From Lunularia cruciata (taxonomy: Eukaryota > Streptophyta > Marchantiopsida > Lunulariales > Lunulariaceae), in assembly GCA_948567375.1 (NCBI GenBank), contig OX419759.1, forward strand, positions 28,187,493-28,251,492: a stretch of DNA of 64,000 nt, in the 5' to 3' direction. The position numbers and the translations under genes are program-made. Shown here one piece after another: positions 46,338 to 57,003 of this stretch; position 1 is the first letter of the stretch; every line of letters begins with the position of its first letter. Under the pieces are notes generated by a model, which made no database searches, had not been told where the DNA came from, and worked only from the letters and a program-made list of their open reading frames with translations.

Positions 46338-47028
46338 TGTAACATCAATTTGTGCATGTATGTGCTATTGTGATATTTAGTTTGGTATTATAAGTTCTTC
46401 AAAGATATTATTTATATAAAGATAAAGGATAGTTCTACATTAGTCATGATTAACTAAAGATAGTCATAACTAAGATAAAAGGGACCTTACTTTAGAGGAA
46501 GTGGACAAGATGAGCATCACTATTTTGGATTCTAGTGTATTGACTTGGTATTATTCTTAGGTGTTTGGCTTTGAGGAAAGAGTTGATAACTCTTGGACCC
46601 ACAAGCTTTTTTCTTTTTGATTCTTCTATAATCCAAGGAAAGCTCATGTAAAAGAATCCTTGACTTCGTGGTTGGATCAACATAAGACCGCATGCTTAGG
46701 AGAAAATTCCCATGAGTATGGATGTTCCTTTAACTTTTTGACTTTATTTGACTTTTAGCCTAGTAACTTGAGTTACTCTAGCAATTAGTAACTTTGGTGC
46801 ACAAATATTTCATAAGTATATAAAGTAATGGTGAGAAGATACTCATCATCCTTTCATTTACAATTATATCTTTTTCATTGAGTTCTTTAGTGAGCAATGG
46901 TTTGAGTCTTGGAGTGTGAGCCTTGGAAGAGTATGATGGAGTTGGGGTTCCTTGCCTTCTTAGTCCATGGTGCACTACCATAATAACCATCAAAGGTTCA
47001 TCTTGAGTGAGAGACAGGCTGGCTCACA
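46338..47028 (+). repeat. 3' LTR of A3
   Basis: It is 691 bp with many substitutions relative to the other copies (TGTAACATCAATTTG start, GGCTCACA end). It is followed by GACC. It shares variants with the remnant at 10350. Confidence 0.88.
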
Positions 47029-49173
47029 GACCATAAACCATACATTTGGCAACAAACTACTAAACATTGGTATATATACCATGACACCAATAATGACTTT
47101 AGTGTAAGCTATATGTACTCTTTACTCCAAATGTCTTGATGAGCCTGATAGACCAATTGTGGTCTTTGGGGTAGAAGTGGTACTACTTGCACTCTACAAA
47201 CCTCCCATACATGAAGAAGGTGTTTTTCCTCCAATATAAACCATTTGGCTCACTAAAGAACATGGTCTCTCTCCTTGGCCCCAACTATGTTACCCATAAT
47301 ACCAATGTGAAGATAATCTATCACTAAGACATCATCATGAATGTCTTGCTGAACTATACAACTATCTCTACCCTTTGGATATGTGGCCGTAATAACTCCT
47401 CCTATATGTGCTAATAGAGATACCACCAAAGCCTCAAAAAATATGCAATGAAAGATATATGCATGCCAAATTAGCACTATCTCGTCATTTGTCTCACCTT
47501 ACCAAAATTCTCCAGTTAGATCCTACTAGCTAGGACATGGGTTTCTACTCAACCCTTCTACATCATGGTTCACCACTCTAGGTCTATGAATAACCATGAA
47601 CTCATACTCTTGTAAAATCAAAGCCCATTCTACAAGCTTCCTTGAAAGCTTGTCGGACTCCATCAACCACTTCATTGGCTGATGATCAGTGATGAGAGTG
47701 AAGGGGTTACCAAATAGGTAGCATTGGAAATGTGCTACTGTCCATATTGTTGCCAAGCACTCTCCCTCATATGAACTATACTTTACCTCTATTGAATTGT
47801 TGGAGCAACAAGCATAGGCCACCATAAACTCCTTCCCCTCATCATTATGTTGTATGAGCATTGCTCCAAGCCCCAATGTATGCCAATTAGTGTGAACCTA
47901 GAATGGTCATCCTCTGATTGGTCTTCTAAGAATAAGGGTAAATGTCAACCTCTCCTTGAGCTCTATAAAAGCTCTCTTTTGCTCATCTCCCCAACACCAC
48001 TCATGTGTAAGCTTGGTTAGCCTCATCAAGACCTTAGCAATGGCACTAAATTCTCTAACATAACAGCAATAGAAGCTCACCAATCCAAGGAATGCTCACA
48101 CTCTACTCACATCCATAGGCCAAGGAATATATGCAATAGCCTCCACCTTGGTTTTTTGAACACCATGTCCTTCAGGGTAGATAGTGTGACCCAAATACTC
48201 AACCTACTTGTGGAAGAATCTATACTTACTAGGATGTAATTTGAGATCTCAATCTCTCAAACACCTCCAACAAATGCCTCTCATGCTCCTCCACAATAGT
48301 GCTATAGACCAAAATCTCATCAATATAAGATTGAGAAAAATCCAGTCCTAATAGGATCCTATGCATGACCCTTTGGAACTTTGCAAGAACGTTCTTTAAT
48401 CCAAATGGTAAGAACCTCCATTGATATAATACATCCTTACCGTGAGGATCAATAGCCCAAAATGCTTTCTTGGACTAATCCTTCTCCTTGATCAACAACT
48501 AATGATATCATGCTTGAAGATCCAAAGTACTAAAGACCTTTGCATGCCCAATTGCATCAAAGATCTCCTCCGGTGTAAGCATGGCATACCTATTAGCCCT
48601 AGTCTATTGGTTGATAGGACGGTAATCTCCACACATCCGCCTATCTGTGTTGTTGCCATGTATATCCTTCTTGCCTAACATTGCTATAGCTGATGCATAC
48701 TCTCTATGTGAAATCTCCACCAAACCAACCTAAAAAAGGTCTCTACTTTGACTCTAAATCAATCCTCTCTCCATGTCACTATATCGATAGGGATATCAAA
48801 AGATTGGTGTATTGCTAGTCAACTCAATCCAAATCTCAAGTCCTCTAAGAGAACCTAAATCCTTCATACTAAAGGAAAAAAAACTTTTGTAGCTCCTCAA
48901 GAACCTCCAAACTCTCTATCTTTCTCCTCTTGTAAGCTTGGATACAAAATCTAGCTCTCAAGTATCCTCTCTAATGTAGGAATGGAAGATGTTCTAATTG
49001 GCTACTACATTGGGCTCTTCAAGGTAGTATTATCATGCCTCCAACCACTAGAATTCCCAACCTTGGCATGGAAAACTCCTTCCACTTTGGTTGCAAGCTC
49101 CATATGTCCTCTAGTTGCATCCCAAGTAGACCAAGGGGATAACCCAAGTAGACCACACTCACCTAGATGGACC
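47029..49173 (-). pseudogene. B3: integrase start, RNase H and RT of family B, reversed
   Basis: Reading leftward on the minus strand, RT comes first. Its YIDD-type box lies near 48320, where the sequence reads YIDEILVYS. Then comes RNase H (47526-47876, 116 open codons with GLGAMLIQH, YEGECLATIW, ITDHQPMKWL), then the integrase zinc region, broken at 47029 by A3. All domains are interrupted. The stretch 48700-49173 is the protease-RT linker. Confidence 0.75.
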
Positions 49174-49865
49174 TGTAACACCCATTTGTGCATGTGTGTG
49201 GTATTGTGATATTTAGCTTGGTATTACAAGTACTTAAGAGATATTATTTATATAGAGATAAAGGATGGTTCTATATTAGTCATGGTTAGCTAAAGTTAGT
49301 CATAGCTAAGATAGATGGGACCTTACTTTAGAGGAAGTAGAAAAGATGAGCACCACTATTTTGGATTTTAGTGTGTTGACTTGGTATTATTCCTAGGTGT
49401 TTGGCTTTGGGGAAAGAGTTGAGAACTCTTGGGCCCGCAAGCCTTTTTGTTTTGGATTCTTCTTTAGTCCAAGGATAGCCCATGTGAAGGAATCCTTGCT
49501 TAAGTGGTTGGGTCAAGATAAGACCACATGCTTAGGGGAATATGCCCATGTGAATGGATATTCCTTTCTACTTTTTGACTTTACTTGACTTTTAGTCTAG
49601 TAACTTGAGTTACTACGGTAATTAGTAACTTTGGTACGTAACTATTTCACAAATATATAAACAAGGAGTGAGGAGGTACTCAGCATCCTTTCATTTGCAA
49701 CTATCTCTCTCTCATTGAGTTCTCTAGTGAGCAATGTCTTGAGTCTTGGAGTGTTAGCCTTGGAGGAGTATGATGGAGTTGGGGTTCTTTGCCTTCTTAG
49801 TCCATGGTGCGCTACCATAATAGCCATCAGAGGTTCATCCTGAGTGAGAGACAGGCCGGCTCACA
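49174..49865 (+). repeat. 5' LTR of C
   Basis: The promoter region shows TATATAAA at 49654-49661, preceded 40 bp upstream by a perfect seven-base inverted repeat AGTAACT-TG-AGTTACT (49599-49614). Transcription would start near 49685-49695. Confidence 0.93.
49654..49661 (+). promoter_or_regulatory. TATA box in the C 5' LTR
   Basis: TATATAAA is conserved in the family A LTRs with an intact U3-R border and is the best candidate for the element promoter. Confidence 0.55.
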
Positions 49866-49869
49866 TTTT

Positions 49870-49887
49870 TGGTTCCGTTGCCGGGAC
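49870..49887 (+). other. primer binding site of C
   Basis: TGGTTCCGTTGCCGGGAC begins four bases after the LTR. It resembles the complement of the tRNA-Asp 3' end but differs at positions 4-5 (TT for CG), which may mean another tRNA or an imperfect match. Confidence 0.6.
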
Positions 49888-49906
49888 CTCTCTAGAAGGC
49901 AAGATA

Positions 49907-50077
49907 ATGTTCCGCGTCCAATTCTACATTAGGCAGAAGGAGGCTATGAGAGCTCACTTGGAGAGAACATTAGGAGAGGAGAGGGCTGAACTTATGTTAG
50001 AGAACCAAGATCCATTTGTATACCCTGTAGTTCATTATGATGTCTTTGAGGTGATTTTGTACATCTTGTACACATGA
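49907..50077 (+). CDS. leader ORF of C, 56 aa
   Basis: The same small frame as in A1 (MFRVQFYIRQKEAM...) ends at the same TGA. It lies between primer site and ORF1; about 620 bp of non-coding leader follow. No domain was recognised, and it is not certain to be translated. Confidence 0.35.
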   Translation: MFRVQFYIRQKEAMRAHLERTLGEERAELMLENQDPFVYPVVHYDVFEVILYILYT

Positions 50078-50725
50078 GAGGAATTGGAGAGATTGTGTGA
50101 GGTGGATTGCAGATTTTGGGGATTAAGGTGATTTTGGGCAAAATCTCAAGTTTGAGATCTGGACTTGAGATTTCTACACATGATAGCTTGGGTTATCTTT
50201 CAGTTAGCACACTTGAAATTATTGAGAGAGCTTCTATGCGCACTGGGCTAGAATTTTTGAAAGTTGATAGGGTAAAGTGCTCCCGCAACTGCATGCTCTC
50301 TGGAAAATTGTACAGAGTCTGCCATTTCTTCAATTTTCAGTGAATTGTCCTGAAAAGTTCCAAGAAAATTCAGTGCATTGTATTCTACCTGCTGCCACAA
50401 AAATTAGAGAGAGATCGTTTTTACGCAGGGCGTGATGAGTTTTTGAAGTGAGGGGGGTGGTTTTCAGACCAAATCTGAAATATGGGTGCTGAATGGAAAG
50501 GTGTCTAGGCCAAATGGCTCAATGAAAAGATCTGAAATTTTGCAGGGAGGGACGCCCTGGAGTTGTGATCAAGTGTGCAAAATTTCAGAGGACTGTGACG
50601 TATTGGTTGGGAGATTTGAATGACATTGTGAGGAAGGGTCAATTCTGCAGAGTGGAGATCTCATGCATGAGAAGTTTGAGATCAACAAAAAGCATGTTTG
50701 AGTGTTTAGATTCATCTTGGGGAAC

Positions 50726-51199
50726 ATGGAGAGTCATCAAGAGTGGAAATTGAGATTATGCAAGGTTCCCCAAGGGTTTGAGGTGATTGTAGGGGTGGAT
50801 TTGAGGAAAAGAGAGTTTACAATAGAATTTGAAGAGAGTGTTGAGAGGATCCACAAACCTACACCACTTGGAGGAAAGAGTGAGTCTAAGTGCTTTCTAT
50901 GTGGAGAGAAGGGACATAAGGCAAGTTCATGTCCATTGACCTTTGAGAGCAAGAGATTGAGGGAAAGGAGAGGCTTACTTGACTTGGGTTTGCATGTTGG
51001 ACCTTCTTCACCAAGGTTAGGAGGAAGAAGATCTAAGACCAAAGAGTTGTGTGAGGTTTGTGGAGTTGAAGGACTTCCAAAAGGACATGAGTGTAGTGGA
51101 GTAAAAGCACTTTTGGAAACTTTGGTGAAGGATCTTGGAGAGAGTCTTAGTACAGCTACAGAAATACTACCACCTTCATCAGCTAGTTCTCAAGATTAG
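50726..51199 (+). CDS. ORF1 of C, zinc-knuckle protein, 157 aa
   Basis: The frame is open from 50702, but the start at 50726 (MESHQEW) gives the length shared by all four copies. Residues 57-70 form C-x2-C-x4-H-x4-C (CFLCGEKGHKASSC). A second cluster CEVCGVEG...HEC lies near residue 113. The N-terminal part (VPQGFEVIVGVDLRKREF) resembles the segment before the knuckle in DUF4283/zf-CCHC_4 proteins; this is a weak comparison. It ends 237 bp upstream of gag, so it is a separate cistron in the same genomic RNA. Binding of element RNA is inferred. Confidence 0.7.
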   Translation: MESHQEWKLRLCKVPQGFEVIVGVDLRKREFTIEFEESVERIHKPTPLGGKSESKCFLCGEKGHKASSCPLTFESKRLRERRGLLDLGLHVGPSSPRLGGRRSKTKELCEVCGVEGLPKGHECSGVKALLETLVKDLGESLSTATEILPPSSASSQD

Positions 51200-51436
51200 T
51201 GATGGAGATAATCTTTCAACTTATGGATAAACTATCCATGAGAGTTAGATTAATATGCACTCTAGGATTTGATGTTGCTATAGAAATCTTGGAGCAACCT
51301 GAACCTTTTGTGTTCCCTAGAGTGGATTATTCTCAGATGGTGTTAGTCATGTATATACTCTATTAGTAATAGAGTGAGAGAAAAGAAAAGAGGAAAAAAA
51401 AAAATTGAGAGAAAAGAAAGATAGTGAGGGGTTAAG

Positions 51437-54400
51437 ATGGGGAAACTTCCGGTTTTCTTTGGCAAGGATGGAGAAGATGTGGAGGCCTTTGTGAGAGACT
51501 TCAAGAGAGCTTGCATAGGAAACAATGAGAGGAGGAAGAATGAGTGGGCCTCATTATTACCAGATTTCTTTGAGGATGCAGCACTTACATGGTATGAGTC
51601 AGAATACCAAAAGAGAGAGAGGAGAGAGGGGGAAGAGGAGTCTTGGGAGACTTTGACTTCAGCACTCATTGAGAACTTTCTTCCTGATGAGAGTTATGAG
51701 AGATTGATGAGTGAGGTTACATTTCTCAAGCAAGGAGATGGAGAGAAAGTGAGAGTCTATGTGGAAAGAGTGGAAAAATTGGAGTCCAGATTTCACATAG
51801 TGTTGAGGAAGGGTGGGGATGATGTGGAGACTACAATGATTGGCATAGGGGCCATGCTCACCAAGAATTTTGTGGGAGGATTGAGACCACAAATTAGAAG
51901 CAAGGTGAGATATGAGAAACCTTCTTCCAAGGTTGAAGCTATCAAGATCGCAATTCGTATGGAGGAGAGTTTGGAAGGAGATGAAAGTGATTTGGTGGTG
52001 AAGGAGGTTGTGCATCCTCCTCAAGGCTACAAGTATGGTGGAACTTCTGATACTTTGGTGACAAGGGTTGCACCACAAGTAGTAGTTGCTCCAGTTCTTG
52101 CACCTCCACCAAAAGATCCACTCCAAACCATCACAGAACAACTTGCGGATCTCAAGATCAATGTGGTGCAATTATGGGAGAAGAGAGAGGTGGATCAGAA
52201 TGTAGGGAGAGGGCCTAGGAGTTATGGAAACCATCCATATAGAGGAGGCCAACCAGCCAACAATTTCAATGATAGAAATTGTTTTGGTTGTGGGGGAAGA
52301 GGCCATATCCAAAGGAATTGCCCAAATTCCACTTACCATGGAGGAAGGGGTTATGAGGGAGCCAATAGAGGGAAAGAGGGAGGTAGTGAAACCCAAGTGG
52401 CTCCTAATCCCAACAAAGGTAAGGGGATAGCATCCATAGATGTGGTTGAGAGCAAGTATGAGAAGGGAGAGTGCTCAAACTCCAAGGGTCCTAATTTGGA
52501 GCTTTTGGCACAAGAGAAGAAGAGAGCTCGTTTTGCAGAGGATGTTCACTCTTCTCAAGGATTTACTTCAAGCAAGGATACTCCTATGTCTACTAGGAGC
52601 ACTCACACCTCAACACCATCAACAACAAAGACTCCAAGGAAGAAGTTGGGGATGGAGGACTTCTTGATCTCCAAGCAACAATGGAACTACAATGTATTGG
52701 AGGATGTTGGTAGTCACAAGGCTAACATCACAGTGGGCCAATTAATTGCTTTGAACCCTACCTTGAGAAAGGAGCTTAGAGGTGGTTTGAGTTCTACAAG
52801 GAGCAAGAAGAAGAAGAAGGCAAAAGTTCCAATATCAATGGGGGTGGTGGATGCCAAGCCAGCACCATGGGAAGCTTGTGAATATGCCTCCAAGATTGAT
52901 GTGAGAGTGAATGGTCACAACATCAAGGATGCATTGGTTGATGGAGGATCAGCAGTGAATGCCATGTCAGAAAGGTTGATGAAGAAGTTGGGTATGATAC
53001 CCTCAAGAGCTTCAACATTTGTGGTGAGCATGGCAAACAAGCAACAAGTTCGACCAGTAGGAGTGATGGATAAGGTGGTAGTTTCAGTTATGGGAGTTCA
53101 AAATCTCATGACTTTCCAAGTCTTGAAGGATTCAAGCTATGACTTACTTCTTGGGAGGCCATGGTTGAGAGCAGCACGCACAACTGATCGATGGCACAAA
53201 GGGTACTTAAGGATTGGGCCCTCAAACCATAGAGTCACTGTTCCTGTGACTAACACCACCAACACTTCACATTCAGATACCCCATCTTCTGATTATTGGG
53301 AATCTGATTCTAAAGGAGGAGCTTCAGGTGTGGACACAAGCATGGAAGAGGAGACTTCCACGGAGGAGGATGAATCTGAATCTGATTCAGATGTGTATCC
53401 TTTGTGTGCTATGGATTTTGCACCTAAGCCAGAGGTTTTGAAGGACCCAGATAAATCACCATTGACACTTGAGGAGGTAGAGAGAAGGTTATCTACCCTC
53501 AAGTATGGCCCAAATGTTACCAAGGAGGAGAAGGTGAGATTTGAGGAGATTTTCCGCAAGTTCATCCATGTGTTTGCTTTTAGTTACAAGGATTTGAAGG
53601 AAGTCACCTTGGAGGAGCACAAGATAGAGGTGGAGTTACATGCAAGACCAATCCGCCAAAAGCAACGTCGCATTAGCCCACCAATATCTTTGGTTGTGAA
53701 GGAGGAGATTGATAAGCTCAAGGAGGCTGGATTTATCTTTGAGGTGGAGAATTCAGAATGGGTGTCTCCAATTGTCATTGTGAAGAAAAAGAATGGCAAG
53801 CTTCGGGTATGTGTGGATTACAAGAAGCTCAATGCTGTTACCAAGAAGGACTACTACCCATTGCCATTCATTGATGAGATCTTGGAGGAGGTTGCAGGTC
53901 ATGAGAGGTACAGTTTTGGAGATGGTTATAGTGGATATAACCAAATCAAGATTGCACCAGAGCATCAACAACTCACCACATTCACCACACCTTGGGGAAC
54001 TTACGCTTTCAAGGTCATGCCTTTTGGGCTTTGCAATGCTCCAGCCACATTCCAACGGTTCATGAACAAGGTATTTGAACCTTTCATTGGGAAATTTGTG
54101 AGAGGTTTCATTGATGACTTTTGTGTCTATGGGAGCAAGGAGGAGCACTTTGAGCACCTAATCAAAGTCTTGCAACGCTTGGATGAGGCAAATGCATCAC
54201 TCAACCCAGAGAAGTGCATTTTTGGATGTGAAGAAGGTCTACTTTTGGGGCACATCATCTCCAAGGATGGAATAGCAGTTGATCCTGAGAAGGTGAGGAA
54301 AATCTCAGACCTTCCATTCCCTTCAAGCTTGACAAAGTTACGCCAATTCTTGGGAATGGTTGGGTACTATAGGAGGTTCATCTTCTCATTTTCCAACAAG

Positions 54401-56263
54401 GCTTATGCATTGACCATCTACATGAAGAAGGGTGTAGATTACATGGTGATTTTGGAAGACAAGGAGGCTCTCAAAGCTTTTGAGGAGCTCAAGCAATCCC
54501 TTGTTGTAGCTCCAATTCTTGCTAAACCTGATTGGAGTAAGCCTTTCATCCTCTACACTGATGCTTCTAATGTAGCTATAGGATGCACTCTTAGTCAATT
54601 AGACCAAGATGGGCATGATCATCCAATAGCTTATGCTAGTAGGCAGATGGTTTCGGCAGAGAAGAACTACTCTGTCACAGAGAGAGAAGGGTTGGCAGTG
54701 ATCTTTGGTCTCAAGAAGTTTAGACACTACTTGATTGGAGGGAAAGCCACAATTGTCACGGATCACAAGGCTTTGAAGTACATCTTCAACAAACCTAATG
54801 TTGAAGGGAGACTAGCAAGGTGGATGATTCTCTTGTCTGAGTATGACTACACAATTGAGGATAGGCCAGGAAAGAAACATGCAAATGCTGATTTGTTATC
54901 TAGAGCCTATGATCATGATGGAGATGAGCCAGTAGATGATTCCTTCCCGGATGAGGAGCTCATGACAATCTCAGTCACTCAAGAGGTTCCAATGGAGTAC
55001 AAGGAGATTGTGGATTTTGTGACGAGAGGTAACTATCCAGAAGGGATGCATGCTAGGGAGAGGAAGGCCCTTGCAGCAAGATCTAGACCTTACACAATGG
55101 TGGATGATATTCTTTTTCACCAAGGAGCAGATGGTCTACTTCGAAGAGCAGTGGGTAAGGAAGAGTCTATCCTACTCATAAAGGAGTTTCATGAAGGTTT
55201 AGTATGTGGAGGACACTTTGCAGGAAAGGTGACTGCTTTCAAGATTCTAGATGCAGGTTACCATTGGAGAGGGATTTTCAAGGATTGTCTTGATTATTGC
55301 AAAACTTGTCATGTTTGTCAAGCTTTTGCTAGAAAGTCTACATCCACTCCACCACTTAGATCAATTCCATTGCTAGGACCCTTTGAGAAGTGGGGAATTG
55401 ATTTTGTAGGACCTCTCAATAGAACCCCAAGGAACAATCGGTACATTGTGGTAGTTACTGATTACCTTACCAAGTGGGTTGAGGCTAGACCATTGAGGGA
55501 CAAGAATGAAGATGAAGTGGGTAGATTTCTTTATGAACGCATTATCACTAGGTTTGGATGCCCTTTGGAGTTGGTTTCTGATAGAGGAGGAGAGTTTACA
55601 GGAAGCATTACTACAGCCATGCTACGACATTTCTCTATCACACATAGAGTAACTACATCCTATAAGCCAAATTCCAATGGCTTGGCAGAGAGAACCAATC
55701 AGACCTTGTGCATGATGTTGGCCAAAGATGCAGAAATGGAGGGGGCTAAACATCATTGGGACAAGAGGATTCATGCAGTTTTGTGGGAGTATAGGACAAC
55801 CATGAAGACTTCCACTGGATATTCTCCATTCCAATTGGTGTATGGTATTGAGTCTACCTTACCTATTCACTTTGATCTTCCTACCTTCCAAAGCATTCAT
55901 AGGAGATTGAAGAAAGCACAAGGAAGTGATGCAGAGAAGTCAAGGAAGGATCAACTCATGGAGTTGGAAGAGGCAAGAGCAGTTGCTATGGTTCGAGTGG
56001 AGCAAGCCCAAAGGAAACAAAAGGAGAGCTATGACAAGAGGCAAGGCAAGAAGAAGGTGGAGCCTTTCAAAGAAGGTGATTGGGTAATGTTGTTTGATTC
56101 CATTCGATTCAAGAGAGTACAAAAGAAGTTTTTGCCTAAGTACTTTGGACCTTTCATAGTAGAGAAGGTGTGGGGAAATTACACTTATGATCTCAAGGAG
56201 TTGGGAGGAAGACACTTTGATAGGATTAACCATGATAAGTTGAAGATGTACCATAGAAGGTAG
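51437..56263 (+). CDS. gag-pol: gag-pol polyprotein of C, 1608 aa, intact
   Basis: This is one frame without stop or shift between gag and pol. Gag occupies roughly residues 1-400 with the knuckle C282-C285-H290-C295. The aspartic protease has VDGGSA with D502. RT spans about 745-920, with FIDDFCVYG (D893, D894) and CVDYKKLN. RNase H carries D1042, E1084 and D1109. Integrase has the CKTCHVC zinc site and the catalytic triad D1322, D1382 and E1418, a D-x59-D-x35-E spacing. No chromodomain follows; the protein ends KLKMYHRR. The start is chosen by the conserved MGKLPVFF in other copies and lies after a long purine-rich tract. All functions needed for cytoplasmic reverse transcription and integration appear present. 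Confidence 0.95.
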   Translation: MGKLPVFFGKDGEDVEAFVRDFKRACIGNNERRKNEWASLLPDFFEDAALTWYESEYQKRERREGEEESWETLTSALIENFLPDESYERLMSEVTFLKQGDGEKVRVYVERVEKLESRFHIVLRKGGDDVETTMIGIGAMLTKNFVGGLRPQIRSKVRYEKPSSKVEAIKIAIRMEESLEGDESDLVVKEVVHPPQGYKYGGTSDTLVTRVAPQVVVAPVLAPPPKDPLQTITEQLADLKINVVQLWEKREVDQNVGRGPRSYGNHPYRGGQPANNFNDRNCFGCGGRGHIQRNCPNSTYHGGRGYEGANRGKEGGSETQVAPNPNKGKGIASIDVVESKYEKGECSNSKGPNLELLAQEKKRARFAEDVHSSQGFTSSKDTPMSTRSTHTSTPSTTKTPRKKLGMEDFLISKQQWNYNVLEDVGSHKANITVGQLIALNPTLRKELRGGLSSTRSKKKKKAKVPISMGVVDAKPAPWEACEYASKIDVRVNGHNIKDALVDGGSAVNAMSERLMKKLGMIPSRASTFVVSMANKQQVRPVGVMDKVVVSVMGVQNLMTFQVLKDSSYDLLLGRPWLRAARTTDRWHKGYLRIGPSNHRVTVPVTNTTNTSHSDTPSSDYWESDSKGGASGVDTSMEEETSTEEDESESDSDVYPLCAMDFAPKPEVLKDPDKSPLTLEEVERRLSTLKYGPNVTKEEKVRFEEIFRKFIHVFAFSYKDLKEVTLEEHKIEVELHARPIRQKQRRISPPISLVVKEEIDKLKEAGFIFEVENSEWVSPIVIVKKKNGKLRVCVDYKKLNAVTKKDYYPLPFIDEILEEVAGHERYSFGDGYSGYNQIKIAPEHQQLTTFTTPWGTYAFKVMPFGLCNAPATFQRFMNKVFEPFIGKFVRGFIDDFCVYGSKEEHFEHLIKVLQRLDEANASLNPEKCIFGCEEGLLLGHIISKDGIAVDPEKVRKISDLPFPSSLTKLRQFLGMVGYYRRFIFSFSNKAYALTIYMKKGVDYMVILEDKEALKAFEELKQSLVVAPILAKPDWSKPFILYTDASNVAIGCTLSQLDQDGHDHPIAYASRQMVSAEKNYSVTEREGLAVIFGLKKFRHYLIGGKATIVTDHKALKYIFNKPNVEGRLARWMILLSEYDYTIEDRPGKKHANADLLSRAYDHDGDEPVDDSFPDEELMTISVTQEVPMEYKEIVDFVTRGNYPEGMHARERKALAARSRPYTMVDDILFHQGADGLLRRAVGKEESILLIKEFHEGLVCGGHFAGKVTAFKILDAGYHWRGIFKDCLDYCKTCHVCQAFARKSTSTPPLRSIPLLGPFEKWGIDFVGPLNRTPRNNRYIVVVTDYLTKWVEARPLRDKNEDEVGRFLYERIITRFGCPLELVSDRGGEFTGSITTAMLRHFSITHRVTTSYKPNSNGLAERTNQTLCMMLAKDAEMEGAKHHWDKRIHAVLWEYRTTMKTSTGYSPFQLVYGIESTLPIHFDLPTFQSIHRRLKKAQGSDAEKSRKDQLMELEEARAVAMVRVEQAQRKQKESYDKRQGKKKVEPFKEGDWVMLFDSIRFKRVQKKFLPKYFGPFIVEKVWGNYTYDLKELGGRHFDRINHDKLKMYHRR

Positions 56264-56299
56264 AGAGACCTTCACTTTGAGGACAAAGTGAAAACTTAG

Positions 56300-56311
56300 T
56301 CCGGGGGTAAA
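56300..56311 (+). other. polypurine tract candidate of C
   Basis: TCCGGGGGTAAA lies directly before the 3' LTR, the place where plus-strand priming occurs. It is short and imperfect. Confidence 0.45.
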
Positions 56312-57003
56312 TGTAACACCCATTTGTGCATGTGTGTGGTATTGTGATATTTAGCTTGGTATTACAAGTACTTAAGAGATATTATTTATATAGAGATAAA
56401 GGATGGTTCTATATTAGTCATGGTTAGCTAAAGTTAGTCATAGCTAAGATAGATGGGACCTTACTTTAGAGGAAGTAGAAAAGATGAGCACCACTATTTT
56501 GGATTTTAGTGTGTTGACTTGGTATTATTCCTAGGTGTTTGGCTTTGGGGAAAGAGTTGAGAACTCTTGGGCCCGCAAGCCTTTTTGTTTTGGATTCTTC
56601 TTTAGTCCAAGGATAGCCCATGTGAAGGAATCCTTGCTTTAGTGGTTGGGTCAAGATAAGACCACATGCTTAGGGGAATATGCCCATGTGAATGGATATT
56701 CCTTTCTACTTTTTGACTTTACTTGACTTTTAGTCTAGTAACTTGAGTTACTACGGTAATTAGTAACTTTGGTACGTAACTATTTCACAAATATATAAAC
56801 AAGGAGTGAGGAGGTACTCAGCATCCTTTCATTTGCAACTATCTCTCTCTCATTGAGTTCTCTAGTGAGCAATGTCTTGAGTCTTGGAGTGTTAGCCTTG
56901 GAGGAGTATGATGGAGTTGGGGTTCCTTGCCTTCTTAGTCCATAGTGCGCTACCATAATAGCCATCAGAGGTTCATCCTGAGTGAGAGACAGGCCGGCTC
57001 ACA
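56312..57003 (+). repeat. 3' LTR of C
   Basis: It is 692 bp. It differs from the 5' LTR in CTTTAGTGG for CTTAAGTGG, GTTCCTT for GTTCTTT and CCATAGTG for CCATGGTG. Confidence 0.93.

Larger units (their letters stand above)
49174..57003 (+). mobile_element. C, intact and young family A retrotransposon
   Basis: A complete 7.8-kb Ty3/Gypsy element has LTRs of 692 bp each, an exact four-base duplication GACC (49170-49173, 57004-57007), a primer site, leader ORF, ORF1 and one uninterrupted gag-pol frame. The LTRs differ at three positions by eye. It is inserted in B3. It is the only apparently autonomous element in the window. The RT type and tRNA-Asp-like primer suggest the Athila/Tat side of Ty3/Gypsy; absence of a chromodomain agrees. 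Its exact lineage needs an RT tree. Confidence 0.93.

Noticed and set aside
49397-49588. Sense-strand 63-codon frame in family A LTRs as a gene
   Set aside because: It lies in U3 upstream of the TATA box, lacks its own signals, and is not open in all copies.
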